A DNA stretch of 64,000 nucleotides, taken from assembly GCA_028023455.1 (NCBI GenBank), contig JAQFVV010006197.1, forward strand, positions 16,491,254 to 16,555,253. Direction: 5' to 3'. Shown here piece by piece: positions 45,401 to 58,187 of this stretch. Position 1 is the stretch's first letter, and each line of letters opens with the position of its first letter. A program made the translations under genes and the position numbers. The DNA comes from Epiperipatus broadwayi. Its lineage: Eukaryota; Onychophora; Udeonychophora; Euonychophora; Peripatidae. A model generated the notes under the pieces. The model was given only the letters and a program-made list of their open reading frames with translations, did not search any database and was not told where the DNA came from.

Positions 45401-48400
45401 GTTAGGGTAGAAAAATATTCACTTTAAATATTTTTATTTAATCCACCATAATTAATATTTTAAAGAATATTTTAATATTTTATAAAGTTTTTATAAACAT
45501 TTTAAGGTATGATAGTTATGCTGGATGACTGTTATTATTAATTAATGTTTTTTATATTAAATTTTGGAACAGAAAAACATCTATAATGGTGACTGACAAG
45601 TGAAGTGTCACCAGGTAAACTATATAAAATATAATCACTAGGTAAAATATATTAATTTTATATGATGTATATTTTATTGTCATTTAGTAGCATTGCTTGG
45701 AATATTTTTATGATATTGTATTGTCATATAAACATATGAACGTGTGTGTGTGTGCATTAATTACACATAAAACTTTATTATTATTCTAGAGATATAAGCC
45801 TTAAATTTAAAAGATATGCATACATTTTCTTTTATATTACTAATGTAATATAATTTAATGGTACTCGTGATTTTTATATGGTTCTTTAATGAATGAACCC
45901 TAATTTAGGAAATATTTTGAATATTGATTTTAATATTTTAATACAAAATCATTTGTATTTGTATTGCAGAGTTTTTTAAAAGTGAATAAACCTTTTTTTG
46001 TAGTAGTTTTAGATTGTTAAAGCCATATGCAAATTTTCTTTATTATTTAGAGTAATGCTAGATATTTTTGCGATGTAGGTTGCTAAATCTATTGTGAAGT
46101 TTTAATCAGTAGTGACTTAGGGATTATGTAAAGAAACCTTTAGATGCTTATATGTAGGATCTTTGGAGAAAATGGGAAAGTAACCCATATTGTTATCTTA
46201 ATAGTTTATGCAAGTACAGATAATGTAGCCCTGTGTCTTGTATATATTTTTCATGGACAGTGTTTTTTTTTGATATTTTGTATTTTAAAATGTTCGAGTG
46301 AGTGCTGAATAAATAGCCTGGACATTATTATTATATTTGAGGGTATTAGACAGAGAAATCATACCTACTCTTGGTTCACACTGTATCCATGTAGATTATC
46401 CAATATATTTTATACTATTAAGTCTTTACTGTACTTATTTCTTTAGGTTCTACACATCATAATGCTATCTTAATTTCAACAGTTATTGCATCATATAGCA
46501 TTGTATTTATGAAAGAAAATAATAAATAATTTTGAATTGTAGTATTGGTATTTTGAAAGGAGAAGAGATAGGTTTTTCTTGTTTTGGTTTAGGTTAAGCT
46601 CAAATACAAATGAGATTGAATTAATTGATAACAGTGAATAATAAAGAATCATAGATATTTTTCATATTTTATTAAACTATTTTTAAAAACATAAAAGAGA
46701 TGAAAATTATTCATGAGATTTTTGAATAATTTTGATATTTTGATTTTATGAGTTAATGCATATTTTTTAAAAAATAAAACATCCAAAATGAACAACACAA
46801 GATAGAATGAATTCTTGTATTTTGTGAATATTATTTTGTATTTTAAACATTCATGAAGCACACATATAAGGATTTTTATTTAGAGAGTAGTACCAAGCAA
46901 AATATGTAAAAGAATACCAATATTGTTGTTATATTAAAGTCAATTTTATTTATCGAATAAACTAAGAAGAAAATATTTAAAATAACTCTAGCACTATTAT
47001 ATTTGATAAGTTTAATTTATTTATTGTAAAAATATTTAAACATATTTTAGAGATGAGTATTATTTAAGTATTTCATATTTTATATTTTTCATGTACACTT
47101 ACGAAAACCATATGTTCTAGTTATGTTAATTAATGGATATTTCTTTTTTATTATTACACTATAAGAGTAGTCTTGAATTTTTATTTTATTTTAAATAAAT
47201 ATGCTATAAAAAGTATATAAGTCAGAGTAAAGGCTTATTTACTTGTTGATTTATTATATTTTTATGATGTGGAAAGATGTAACCCAATGTATCTAAGTTA
47301 GTTTTATATTTGTTATGTTTTATTAAACATGATTGTAAATAGTGTATATAGTTTTGTTAAATATATAGGATAATAAAATTTGTTAAACTTGTTTATTATA
47401 AAACTTTGTGTTATGTTGATTTATTCACCATCATAAATACATGATTGACAGATACCAAAATAAACAATATTTGCACAGTATAGATATAATTATTTATTTT
47501 AAGAAATCACAATGATTTAGAATATAGTATACTTGAGAAATTTCCTTTTGCATTTATATTATTATTATGGTCATAATTAATTGCACAATTTATTGCAAAG
47601 AATTTTAATGTTGTTTGTTGCCACATATGTTCAGATTATATCATATATTCTATTTAAGATGCCACATGAGAACTAAAAGAATTATATTACTTATTGTTGT
47701 TATCATTATTGTTAGTTACCATAATATTAAACAGTGGATAAGATTAATAATTATTTAATGAGAAGTAAGATTATTATTTATTTATTGTTATTATTATTAG
47801 TTAAGGATAGTTGAGAATAATACAAAATTCCTTACCATACTTGACTACAGGATATTATAAATTGATTAGAATTATTTTAAAGAACCTGAGATAATTATAT
47901 TATTTAATAAAAAGATTAGAATTTATTTAGTAACATTATATTAAATTCATTGTTATTATTTTAAAGTCTTAAGAATGCTATGAATTTATTATTATTTGAA
48001 TAATAGGGGGATAGTGTTCTTATGCCATTGAGATTGTATCCTGTAGGATATTGGCTCAATGTAATTCTTTACTGCTTGACCTTCATTGAAATGTCTCATG
48101 ATTTATTAATATTTTATTTATTTAGTTTCTTATAAACAGAACCATTTATTATTTATTAATCAGTTAGAGCTAGTTAAATAGTAAATATTATCATAGGATA
48201 TCTTTATTATTAGTATATTAAGATTATATGTATTTAGCCAAGTGTAATCATTTTATCTGAGCTAGTTTTATTTTCATATTATTATATTTCTAGTTAGTGA
48301 TGGTACAATATATATATATTGTACATAAGTGAAACTTCACTTGGCTCCAACAGGTGCCTGAGTTTATCTTAGCTTAACTATTTATTTGCATATGTCTGAT

Positions 48401-50929
48401 TTTTTTTTAAAATAATGATAAAAATAAAAAAAAATAATTAATTAATGAATAATATATAATAATAATAATGTATAATATTGTAATATAATAAATTTTATAT
48501 GATTATGTGTATAAAGTCAGTAGCATGTTGGTAATTAGTTTTATAGGAAATATAAGGTAGCAGTTTTCTTAAAGTAAATATTTGAGTTAGTTTAAATTAA
48601 TAAATAATGTTAAATGTATTATAAAATAACTATTGTTTTGTTTATTTCTAGTTTATAATCTATAATAAGTTAATATTATAAATAAAATAAATAGTATCAA
48701 ATTGATTTAAAAGTAATCTTTAAATTTTATTAAAGCAGTCAAATAATATTTAAATGTTTAATCTAAATTAGCCTTAACCTGTTATTTTAAATCTAATATT
48801 CTTTAATATTTTTATTTGTCTTTTTTTTAAAAAAAAAAGTAATTAATTAGTAGAGGTTAGGTTTAAGGTCATCCCTGTGTGTGGGTGTGTATGTGTATGC
48901 ATGGAGATGTATGAAGTAAATGAATAAATAATAATTTAACTACAATATTGATTAAAAACAAATGAATGAATAAAAGTATTATAATTAAATATTTAAAAAA
49001 GTTTTGATAAATAATCCTAGTTTAATTTTTATATTTTTTTCTATTTTATTTTATGTAATATAATTTTTTTATGTTACATAAAAAAAACTAATAACTAACT
49101 TGTAATTTAGAAGCCGTTAAACTATGTGAGTTTCAAATAATTGGATCAAAATTACATCAGGAATCAGTTTCCAGCTGATTTAAAAAAGTGTTACAGTTAA
49201 ATATAAAATGAATTTTATTGATTGGTTATATTAAAAGAAATTGACATGAAAATTGAGGGAGGGGTAGAGATTATTAGAATATATAAATAGAAGGTAGTAT
49301 TGGGTTGTAGTATGTGCATGCTCTTGAATTTTAACACTTTTTTTTTGCTTCAAAAAGCAAGTTATAATTTTTTTTTTAAAAAATTATTTTCTTGTTAAAG
49401 CAAAAATATGTTAAAATTATATCTAATTGTTTTTAAAATTGTGATGAACAACTGCTAAATTAAAGGTAACATTTCTTCATATTGACTTTCAATTAACTGT
49501 TAAAGCTATAGTAAAAAAAGGTTTAAAGGAAATTTTATATATGTTATCTCATCTCCTAATTGCATGATTTATATCTACCGGAAAATGAAATTAGGATATC
49601 AACAGTTAGTATATCTATGGCTAAATATCTTTATTGCACTAAACTTTTATAGTTGGAAAATGCTTAGTTATTATTTAAATAAGCTAGAACTTAAATGAGG
49701 AAAATTGAAAGATATTTGTAGTGAACTTTATTATAGTTAAAATGCGTCAGTCTCCTTGTTTTAAATTCATTTAAAGCTGATTTTAAGTCCGAGATTCTAT
49801 TAATGATACCTGATATTAACTCCAAGATATTCCTGTTATAATAATTGCTTGTTTCTAAAATGCTTTTTATAAAAGAGAAAAATATACTACACTAAATTAA
49901 GGAAGAATAAATTTTATCTGTCAAGCATATAGTATAATTATAGTATTAATTTTGCCTAATGTTCAACTAGAAATGTATTATTCATTATAATAGATTAATT
50001 ATCTACGTGTAAAATTGGACAAAATGTTATAAACTACAATTATTAAGGATGAACTTTTTATCTGTCGAATGTATAATGAACTGTAATATTTGCATTTATC
50101 TATATGTAAATTTGTGACAATAATTCCTAGCTTTTAAACAGATAAAATTTTCTAATTGCAAAATAATCCTACTCTTATGTTGAGAAGAGTAAAGAAAAAT
50201 TATTTGGAAACAAATCTTAAAATATTGTATGAGAAAATAATTTTTAAAAAAGCTGTTTTTAAAAAAAAAAGCTTTTGTTTAAAAGAGAAAAATGGAATTA
50301 AAATAAAGCTATATTATTGTACATGTAAACCTGGGACTCTATAATAATGTTCTCAGCTGGAGAATTTGTTTTACGTATCATTCTAATGCTGGCTTATTCT
50401 TGTTATTTTAATGTTTTTAATATAGTGCTCTTTGAACTATAAAAATATCTTTAAAGAAAGAAATTAAAATATCTTTAAAGAACTATCAAACATGTTTCAT
50501 TTTAGAAATCATTGTCATGCTTATAAATGTTTTGACCAAAAGCTTTGCACTGTCAGATTACTAAATTGTCTTTAATAAATTATATACGTGTCTTGAACAA
50601 AATAAAAAGAAATATGGAGGAAGCTGAAACTATGAACTGAAGTTGCTGTATTTTTTTTTACTTGCATTTTTTTTATTGGTTTTAAAAAAAAATAAAACCA
50701 GAAAAAATATATATGCTATATATTTTTCTTAAATATGTGTAATACTATTAGCATAAATATGCTAGTTAAACTCATGTTACAATTTTAATCTTAATGGGTT
50801 TATTAGAATAAGTAGATAGATATTCTACCATTCCCAGGTAAATTTTATGCTATTATATTTGTTAAGCATTTAACAAGCTAAAATTATATTAAATAATTTT
50901 ATTCCTGGAGATTTTAATATCTCAGTCTT
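42416..50929. other. No gene recognised; long AT-rich stretch
   Basis: More than 8 kb of A+T-rich DNA with only short, unsupported frames (65 codons near 45.2 kb, 70 codons near 46.7 kb, 62 codons near 50.2 kb). A GC-richer patch near 45.0-45.3 kb contains CATCCTGAGGAAGCTACAGA but no lasting frame. At about 48008-48070, ATGCCATTGAGATTGTATCC resembles units inside the 21/51 kb repeat, possibly a fourth, badly eroded copy. T/A palindromic tracts recur near 44521, 48821 and 49366. Confidence 0.45.
48303..48324. repeat. Perfect 22 bp palindrome
   Basis: GTACAATATATATA followed by TATTGTAC is exactly its own reverse complement. It surrounds a TA run and is followed at once by a second small palindrome, AAGTGAAACTTCACTT. 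Confidence 0.85.
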
Positions 50930-52080
50930 AGCTTATTTATATGTGGAATATTTCACTCAGTTTTATTTTAAATCAGCCAAAGAGGTTTATCAGAGGGTTT
51001 CCATTCATTTGTTTTATAAATACTACATCAATAATAACTGCAAATATTTTTTATATGCATTGAGAATTAATATTCTTGCATTTAATTTGCAATCTTTTAA
51101 ATGTCCACTAGTCACCATATTTTAGTATTTAATATTTTATTATGTGTGCATTGTATCTTTGCCTAGAATTTTTATATGCATCTAATTTAAAGTAATTCTT
51201 ATATTAGTCAGTTGACATAGTTTGCATTGTTGGTTCTCACATTGAGTATATATGTTGTATTTTTAAAATTCTTAGTGATAACTTAGTAAGTTCATGTGAA
51301 GTCTATATCTTGTTATTAGTTTAGTATTTGTTAGCCTCATAGTACTAGGCTTTGTTAATTATTATGAGTATGCTTAATGGAGTAGACAACGTTCTCCATC
51401 TTTATTGTATTGCTTTTCCATGAGGTGATAGTGCTTGTTCCCATTGAGGGTTATTGTATCCCAGATATTTGTATTCCTAGTGATGGTGATCACATTTTTT
51501 AATGATTGAGTTCCCATGAGAGAGGATCATACTTTCCTGGTGCATCTATCTTGTTCCTGATGCACTGAGACAAGATCCAGGCATCCTATTTTTTGCCTCA
51601 AAGATAGGTATTTTGGAAGCCACCACATTCTTATTCAGCTCTGCGGAGCATATATGTACTTATTTTGGCCTATCACTCATGATGAATTAATGCTAGTTCC
51701 ACCACAGTAGGTGTTGTTGCATTTGTTTTTAGATATGTGATGACAAGATATGTTTGTTTGAGGAACTTTGCTTCTTCAGGTTGTGTTAGCTATTTTAATG
51801 CTTATAGGTATATCAATGTCTGAATTGTGTTGTTATGATAGTTTTATTATCCACAAACCAACCAACAATAATTTATATGTTTTCTTAAGTATGTAAATTA
51901 TGCATATGGTATAAGTGGCAATTCACACATACTAATTTTAATATGTTCATCCAGGGTTTTCGCTGCTGGATTTGTAAGTCTTTTAATTTTAATTCTAAAA
52001 AACAGTGTAATAATTTTATGTGGACAGAAATTTATTAAGAATGTGTATAAATTACCTCTGATGAGTGAGTGGCCCATGCA
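50930..52080 (+). repeat. Unclassified ~1 kb repeat family, copy B
   Basis: Same landmarks as copy A at 21060-22000: ATGTCCACTAGTC, TTAGTCAGTTGACATAGTTT, CTGATGCACTGAGACAAGAT, GGCATCCTA, TGCCTCAAAGATAGGTATTT, TATCACTCATGATGAA, CCACAAACCAACCAACAAT. Inside are degenerate ~35-base units such as GTTCCCATGAGAGAGGATCA, GTTCCCATTGAGGGTTATTG and TTTTCCATGAGGTGATAGTG. It is better preserved than copy A and is the inverted partner of copy C (55225-56110). No coding potential. Confidence 0.7.
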
Positions 52081-53644
52081 TCTAGTTTAATTTAAAGTTA
52101 GCTAGAAATTTGCTTAAATACATCACTAACTATAATATTAGTAATGTCAGTGTAACTAATGACAATTTTTTTTTTAAATATATGCTGTATATACTCATTC
52201 CAGCTTAGGTTTGTTGAACTTAGGGTTATGAATTTAAACCTATTAGTGTGTTATTCTGATTGTTATATGACACCACAGTATTATTAGATGCCAATAAAAA
52301 ATAGAATTATGCTTGGTAAACTTAGACCATTGTAATTGAAGTTTAAAGATTTGGAATCTCTAATTATTAAAAGAGATTAGGATTTAATCTCAAATAGCCT
52401 CTGCTTGCTCTTGTATGTATTCATTTTTTTATATTATTTTGTTTATCAAGATAAACAGTTTTAATAGTGTTTAAGAGGAATACTCAGTAATTCATCCAGA
52501 TAAATTGTTATAATCTTGTAAACCAAAAATAAAGTTTAAGAGTCAAAATGTTTTAAAACAGATTCCAGCACTATCTTGGCAATGTTTATTGTAATAATTT
52601 TGTTTGTAAATATTTTCTTTATGTTATTATTAATAAATCATATTATTATTATTTTAAAAAGGTTTTGTTTCTGTTTGTTTTGCTTTATATGAAAAATATT
52701 GTTGTCTTGAGTTCCAAAGTTCATAAATTTTTCAGTTCAAAAATTGATAAAAATATCATAAGTTATATAAAATATATTTTGATACTGGTTAAAATTATAT
52801 AAAGCCATGCTAATCTAAGTGATTCTCAGATTGAAACACAGTAACAGATAATTACATTATATCAGATGCTTAATTGAATGCTCATTTAAAAGTTGATTTT
52901 TCAGTTATCATTATATCTTCTCAAACTAAAGAATATGCAATGAGATAAAGAATATTAGTGCTTCAGAAGTGTATTTATTATTTACTATTTTTAAAGCTGC
53001 ACATTATCATCATCTTATATTGTTAAAATTTTATAATCCATCTGCATTTAAGGTCCTTAATAGGTTGTCTGTGAGTATGGGGAAAGGCATAAAAAGTATC
53101 CTTTTCCTTGCTTGAGTGTTGTCTTGGGTAATAGGCCATTATTTATTTAAATTAAGATTAATTAATCAAATCTTTGGATTAATATTATTTTACTTATTAC
53201 TCCATGATGGTACATAAGATAGTTATCTTATGGTTGGCCAAAATATCACTCGCCTGGTTATTTATCCTAGCAATTATTTAGTAGGCAACTTAAACTTTTA
53301 TTTTGCACAAAAGTTTTAATTTTAAAACCGCTGATATTGTTTATTCCTGTTGCCTTGTTAGCTATAATTTAATGAGATAATCCTTCCAAACAGAGTATCA
53401 TTTATTCTTATTCAGAGTGTGTGATCTTCTAGTAGACCAATTCTGATAACTATTAACTAATGATTTAAAATTATCTTTTATATGATTTAGTGATAGATCA
53501 TTAATATGCTATAATAGTTATATTGGCATTGGTATTGGATTTGGTCTCTATCTGATTGTATATCTCTGGATCATCATTCTTTCTTAAATTTATTGTAACC
53601 CCACTGTGTCAAGTCGTTAGGAGTCTCTAATAGTTCATCTCCCT
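52081..53644. other. No gene recognised
   Basis: A+T-rich DNA between copy B and the pyrimidine-rich tract; it may be part of the same repeat, but no matching stretch was found opposite it. A GC-richer island near 53050-53130 has no lasting frame. Confidence 0.4.
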
Positions 53645-53912
53645 CTTAATTTATCTTTATGTTTATCATTTCATCTTCATCATCATTTATCTTATTTATC
53701 ATCTCCTTCATTTCATCTCATCTTCTTCTTCATTATTTTCATTCCATCTTCATAACATCTCTCTCTTCATCATCATCTCTCTCTTTATCTTCTTCATTCT
53801 ATCCTATCTTTATCCTCTCTTCTTCATTCTTTCTTTTCTCCATCTTTTCCTACATCATCATTTTCATCTTTTCCTCTTCACCTATCCCCCCCCCCATTTC
53901 TTCATTTCCTTA
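53645..53912. repeat. Pyrimidine-rich (TTCATC)-type tract
   Basis: About 270 bases that are almost purely C/T on the plus strand apart from ATCAT-type steps, with TTCATC, CATCTTC and TCTCTC repeats ending in a run of nine C. The plus strand is open for 84 codons but encodes only Ser/Phe/Ile-rich low-complexity sequence, so no gene is called. Confidence 0.8.
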
Positions 53913-53929
53913 GTGTGTATATATATTGT

Positions 53930-54320
53930 AATGGAATGTAAATATGTGAGAAGAAAATAATGCTCCAAGCGTTGGACGACAATTGTAATGGAACGTAAAT
54001 GTATTAAAATAAGAAGTCTTTAAATGTTGGTAAGCCAATTGTAATGGAAAATATGTAAATCAATATAAATGAAGAAAGATGAATAAACAGTGAATAATCA
54101 ATGTAGCATGTCATATATGCCATATGTAAAAAAAAATGATGTGGTCTAAATTATTGAGCAGCATTTATAATGGAAAAACAATTTGAAACACTATATGTAA
54201 TCAACAATCATTAATTGACTAAGACTCACGATGACACAACATTATAATGGAATACATTATCTTTTAAATTATTTGATTTATAAATTCAGTCTATAAATTG
54301 CACCATTTATTATGGATAGA
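53930..54320. repeat. Degenerate tandem array with TTGTAATGGAA core
   Basis: The core (A/T)ATTGTAATGGAA occurs at about 53937, 53981 and 54037, and weaker forms (TTATAATGGAA, TTATTATGGA) at about 54162, 54240 and 54308. The first three are spaced 45-55 bases and are followed by a TGTAAAT(A/G)T-like block. The array sits close to the centre of the inverted pair formed by copies B and C. Confidence 0.6.
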
Positions 54321-55224
54321 TTATATTAGAAATAAAGAAAAGATTTGGATAAGATATACCTATGAGGCACCCATAAATTAATCAGGTTTCATAGTAACTT
54401 GTCAACTATAATAAAATGCATGTGCCATGCAAGATGAAAGAACATATCTTCCATCATTGAACTCAATATAAATATAATACAGATAAGAAGTGTAATACCT
54501 ATTTAATAGCATGTTATACACATATTAATATAAAATAAACTGCCTCAAAATGAATATACTAAAATATACTATTACCATGGCTAACTATATAAGACAAACT
54601 TAATAATATAGAGCAATGACTAGAGTACGTTATTAATTAGTTATCAGGGTTAATTTAACTTACAATTAATTATATACCAAATATAATTTGGAACAAAAGG
54701 AATTTTATTGAATCCAAAATATATCTATTCAATTGAAATTACCAATAATTTAATACTTGCATATCTGTTAGCTTGTAGAACTGATGTACTAAAAATAGAG
54801 AAAAATAAAATAAATAAATCTCAAATAAAACTCAAAATCATTCTGTTATATAAAATAAATGATACAGCTTTATGTCAACATTGCGAATTTAGACTTATAA
54901 TAGCATACATATACATATATACATATTTGGGAAACATAATAATAGTTTTGTTTTGCAAATACACAGTTTTTCTATATGTAAATTTAGTATAAGGTTTAAC
55001 AGTAACACTTGTAATTTGCAATTTATATTCACATAGGAATTGTATAAGCTGTTATGAAATTGAATAAATATACATATAGATAAACAAATTGTAGATATCT
55101 CATTAAACTAGTAACTTAGATCATAGATGGATTTTTTTAATATTTTTTTTTAAAAAATACTAAAGTAGAAAATAACTAAATGATTGAATTAAGTAAATAG
55201 TAAATGGATTCAATGAATGAACCA
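54321..55224. other. No gene recognised
   Basis: A+T-rich. The plus-strand frame of 94 codons at 54708-54992 has only AT-rich codons (I, K, N, Y, L) and no family resemblance; it is not supported. Confidence 0.45.
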
Positions 55225-56110
55225 TTTATTAGAAGTCATTTATACAGACATAAGTCATAAATTCAATGTCCACATAATGTAAATCATCTAAATAAACATT
55301 TAAAAATAACCAAGTGATTTACATCTACATTGGAAAAGTTCTGGATGATCATAGCATATACGTAACATGTGTGGATTGTACTAACTGGCCATATGCTTAT
55401 AAATTCAAACATTTACAATTGCAAAATATTGTTGATTGGTTTGTGAATGATTACAAATCATGATAGCACAAAACACAGACATTCCTATACTTTAAAGCAC
55501 TAACATAACTGAGTGCATCCTAAAGAAATCACATCCTTTAAACAAACTTATCTTGACATTACATACTACAATACAAGCAACCTCACCTACTACTGTGGAA
55601 AATTTAAATTAAATTTCATGAGTGATAAACCCAAAAAGAGTACTCTATATCAAAAGCATGGTGGATTCCAAAATAACACCTATATTTGAGGCAAAATATG
55701 ATGCCTGAACCTTTTGTCTTAGTGCATCAGGAAAATATATGGAGAGGCTCACCGAAAACAACAATAGGTACCTAGGAATATGTGATTACAATCATTGGAA
55801 ATATAAGCACTATCAACTCATGGATACTACAATATACATGGGGAATTTATCCGCTCCATCCAGTAATAATAATAACTGTAATAAATAAGGCCTGACATAC
55901 TAAGGCTATTTTACAACTAACAATACCAAGAAAAAACTTCACAATAATGGACTAAGGTTATAACTATAATTTTAGCCTCAATAAACAATAAGTAATGTTT
56001 GCACCAACAAATAAATTTAAATGTCAACTGACTTAAATATAAATAAAGATAATGAGTAGCACATGAAATATTGGCACTAATATATATAATGCACACAAGT
56101 ATGAAATATT
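55225..56110 (-). repeat. Unclassified ~1 kb repeat family, copy C (inverted)
   Basis: Read on the minus strand this segment follows copy B nearly base for base in places: AAGTCAGTTGACATTTAAAT, GGATGGAGC, CCTGATGCACTAAGACAAAA, GGCATCATATTTTGCCTCAA, TTATCACTCATGAAATT, CCACAGTAGTAGGTGAGGTT, CACAAACCAATCAACAATAT and then the CATATGG and CATCCAG blocks that follow in copy B too. B and C therefore form a large inverted repeat with about 3.1 kb between them. Confidence 0.7.
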
Positions 56111-57057
56111 AAATATTTTAACTTATAAGACTTAATGGATATGAATAAAATGCAACCAGATTGTTAGAATAATAACTGAAGAACTAAGATAATTATTAAA
56201 CAATGATATTACTTATAAATACAGTTCTATAAATTTATACATTTATACAATTCCTATGCAATGAAATATAATTTATTGCTTTCCCATTTAAACTGACAAA
56301 TGACTTTTATTATTTAGTACACCTGTATGCAAACGTGAATCAAATAAAAAGCAAAAAATATATATATATTATATATATTTAGAATTACAACATATTCACA
56401 TAGTTTAAGTTATAAAATGTCTTTAAAATAAATAAACAAACATATATACTAAAATCGACTTTCATCATTCTTAAAATTTTAACATTCAAAAGAAATTTGC
56501 AAGTTAGTTTCTAAAGATTTAAGTTGTATATTCTTCATAAAGATATATTAAATGTTACATAAAAATAAAAATAAAATAGACAAAAAAAGTTAGGATAATT
56601 TTTTTTACTACCGTCTATCTGCCTTAGTGTCCACTCATTTTAAATCATCTAGTTATTTCCAGCACTTTCACTTTTTTTTTTTTTCATCCTAAAATGGCTT
56701 GAAGTGACGTAAAACCATTAATTTCAGTCATTTCCTGGATATTCAATTAAGTTGAATATTATTTTTAGATCACTAAGTAATTTGGAAGTTATAATAAAAT
56801 GTATCAATCAATTATGATAGCTATTTTTTTAAACTTATTTAAGAACGCCAGTTTACTTTTGAGGTTTTATGTTTCAAAAGTTTCCAATGTTGTTTGATGG
56901 ACAAGTAGAGAGGCCAATGCCTCAAAATGATAAAGTTGCACTTAGCAAATCATCTTTAATATTAATCCTTAATTCAATAATTTTTGTAAGTAAATTTATA
57001 AGAAAAATTTGGAGAAAATGATGAACGAAAGTAAAACTCTTCTTTTTTATTAACCAG
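56111..57057. other. No gene recognised
   Basis: A+T-rich. TTCATCATTC and T-runs near 56463 and 56670; no supported frame. A pyrimidine-rich acceptor-like tract ends at 57057. Confidence 0.45.
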
Positions 57058-57112
57058 CAAGAATGATGACCATTCACCGGGTTCCATAGCTAGCTCTCTC
57101 CTATTGTTGTAA
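57058..57112 (+). CDS. Candidate terminal coding exon
   Basis: The acceptor-like TTCTTTTTTATTAACCAG is followed by a frame (first base completing a split codon) that reads KNDDHSPGSIASSLLLL and stops with TAA at 57110-57112. The GC content of this 55-base piece is about twice that of its flanks. An AATAAA lies near 57188. The residues would be a polar, slightly hydrophobic C-terminal tail; no family is recognised and no upstream exon is visible. The piece is so short that chance or an unrecognised LTR fragment of the neighbouring gypsy-type element are real alternatives. Confidence 0.2.
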
Positions 57113-58187
57113 ATATTCACGTGCTGATTTAAAAAAATTGTTAACACCATTGTTTAGCAGTTTTAAAATATTTTTTTTAAATAACAAAATAAAATAAAAA
57201 TGTCAATAAAAAAAAATACATATATATTACATTGAGAAATTTATGTTGTAATTTACAAATCAAATGAATATTTAAACAACCAGAATAATATTACTATATC
57301 TTTTATAATTTTTTAAAAAAATAAATAAATAAAGGTACAATATAATTACATTTAGCAATTTAAATACCACTGCCAACGATTATTTCTTTATACACACACT
57401 CATAATTATTCATATATATATTGTCATTATAACAATCTATCTCAAAACAAAGCATATCATAATAAATAAATAAACTTGAACTAAATAACAATAAAACAAT
57501 TATTAACAATAACACTAACAACTTATTTACAAATCCTTAAGTAAAACTATATCAAAGACATTTTTTTAAAACCATACTAGAGCTTCAAAAAGTAAGGATG
57601 GATTCTCTATCCTGTACATTACCCTCACTAACAAAAAAAATGTGTATATGAACAACTATATCAATGGGAGTAGAAATATATGCCTATACACAATCTCTAT
57701 AATGATACCTATATATATAAAAAATTACAATATCATAACATAACTTTCTAATATCATAAAATACTGGATGATAAAAGACCTTTGCTTTCCCAAACTCTCC
57801 TTCCTCACTAATCATTTTATAAGACAATTATCAAATGTTAAATCTTTAATTACTTTCAGTTTTACTTTAGCTTTTCTCAAGTTTTCCATTTGATCAAGAT
57901 TACCTATAAGAAAGTTCATCTGGGTTTTCTTTTCATTCGCTACATTAAGTTTTATTTTTGCTTTGCCTTCTTTTAGCCCTCTGTTACTTACAACAATTTA
58001 AGTTAAATGTAAGATAAAGTAACAATTAATACAACTTCCATCTAAGAAGATTAAAAATAAACATATTTACATTTTCAAAGCATTCATAAAAAAATAAATA
58101 AATATCGATACAAGTTTTACCTTAAAATACTCATTACATGAATTGTCTCAAAATATCTCAAATAATTTGAGACCAACATATTATTGA
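57113..58187. other. No gene recognised; expected place of the gypsy-type 3' LTR
   Basis: This lies downstream of the minus-strand integrase and should hold the element's untranslated tail and 3' LTR. A purine-rich stretch (minus strand GTGAGGAAGGAGAGTTTGGG, near 57810) could be a polypurine tract. I found no clear TG...CA boundaries and the matching 5' LTR is outside the window, so the LTR is not called. Confidence 0.4.

Noticed and set aside
53659-53913. 84-codon plus-strand frame, Ser/Phe/Ile-rich
   Set aside because: It is a by-product of a pyrimidine-rich TTCATC tract with no other coding signal.
54708-54992. 94-codon plus-strand frame
   Set aside because: Only AT-rich codons, no start context, no similarity to any family known to me; expected by chance in this composition.
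57060-57100. Possible primer-binding site (minus strand TGGAACCCGGTGAATGG)
   Set aside because: It lies downstream of integrase, where a primer-binding site is not expected, and no LTR end precedes it.
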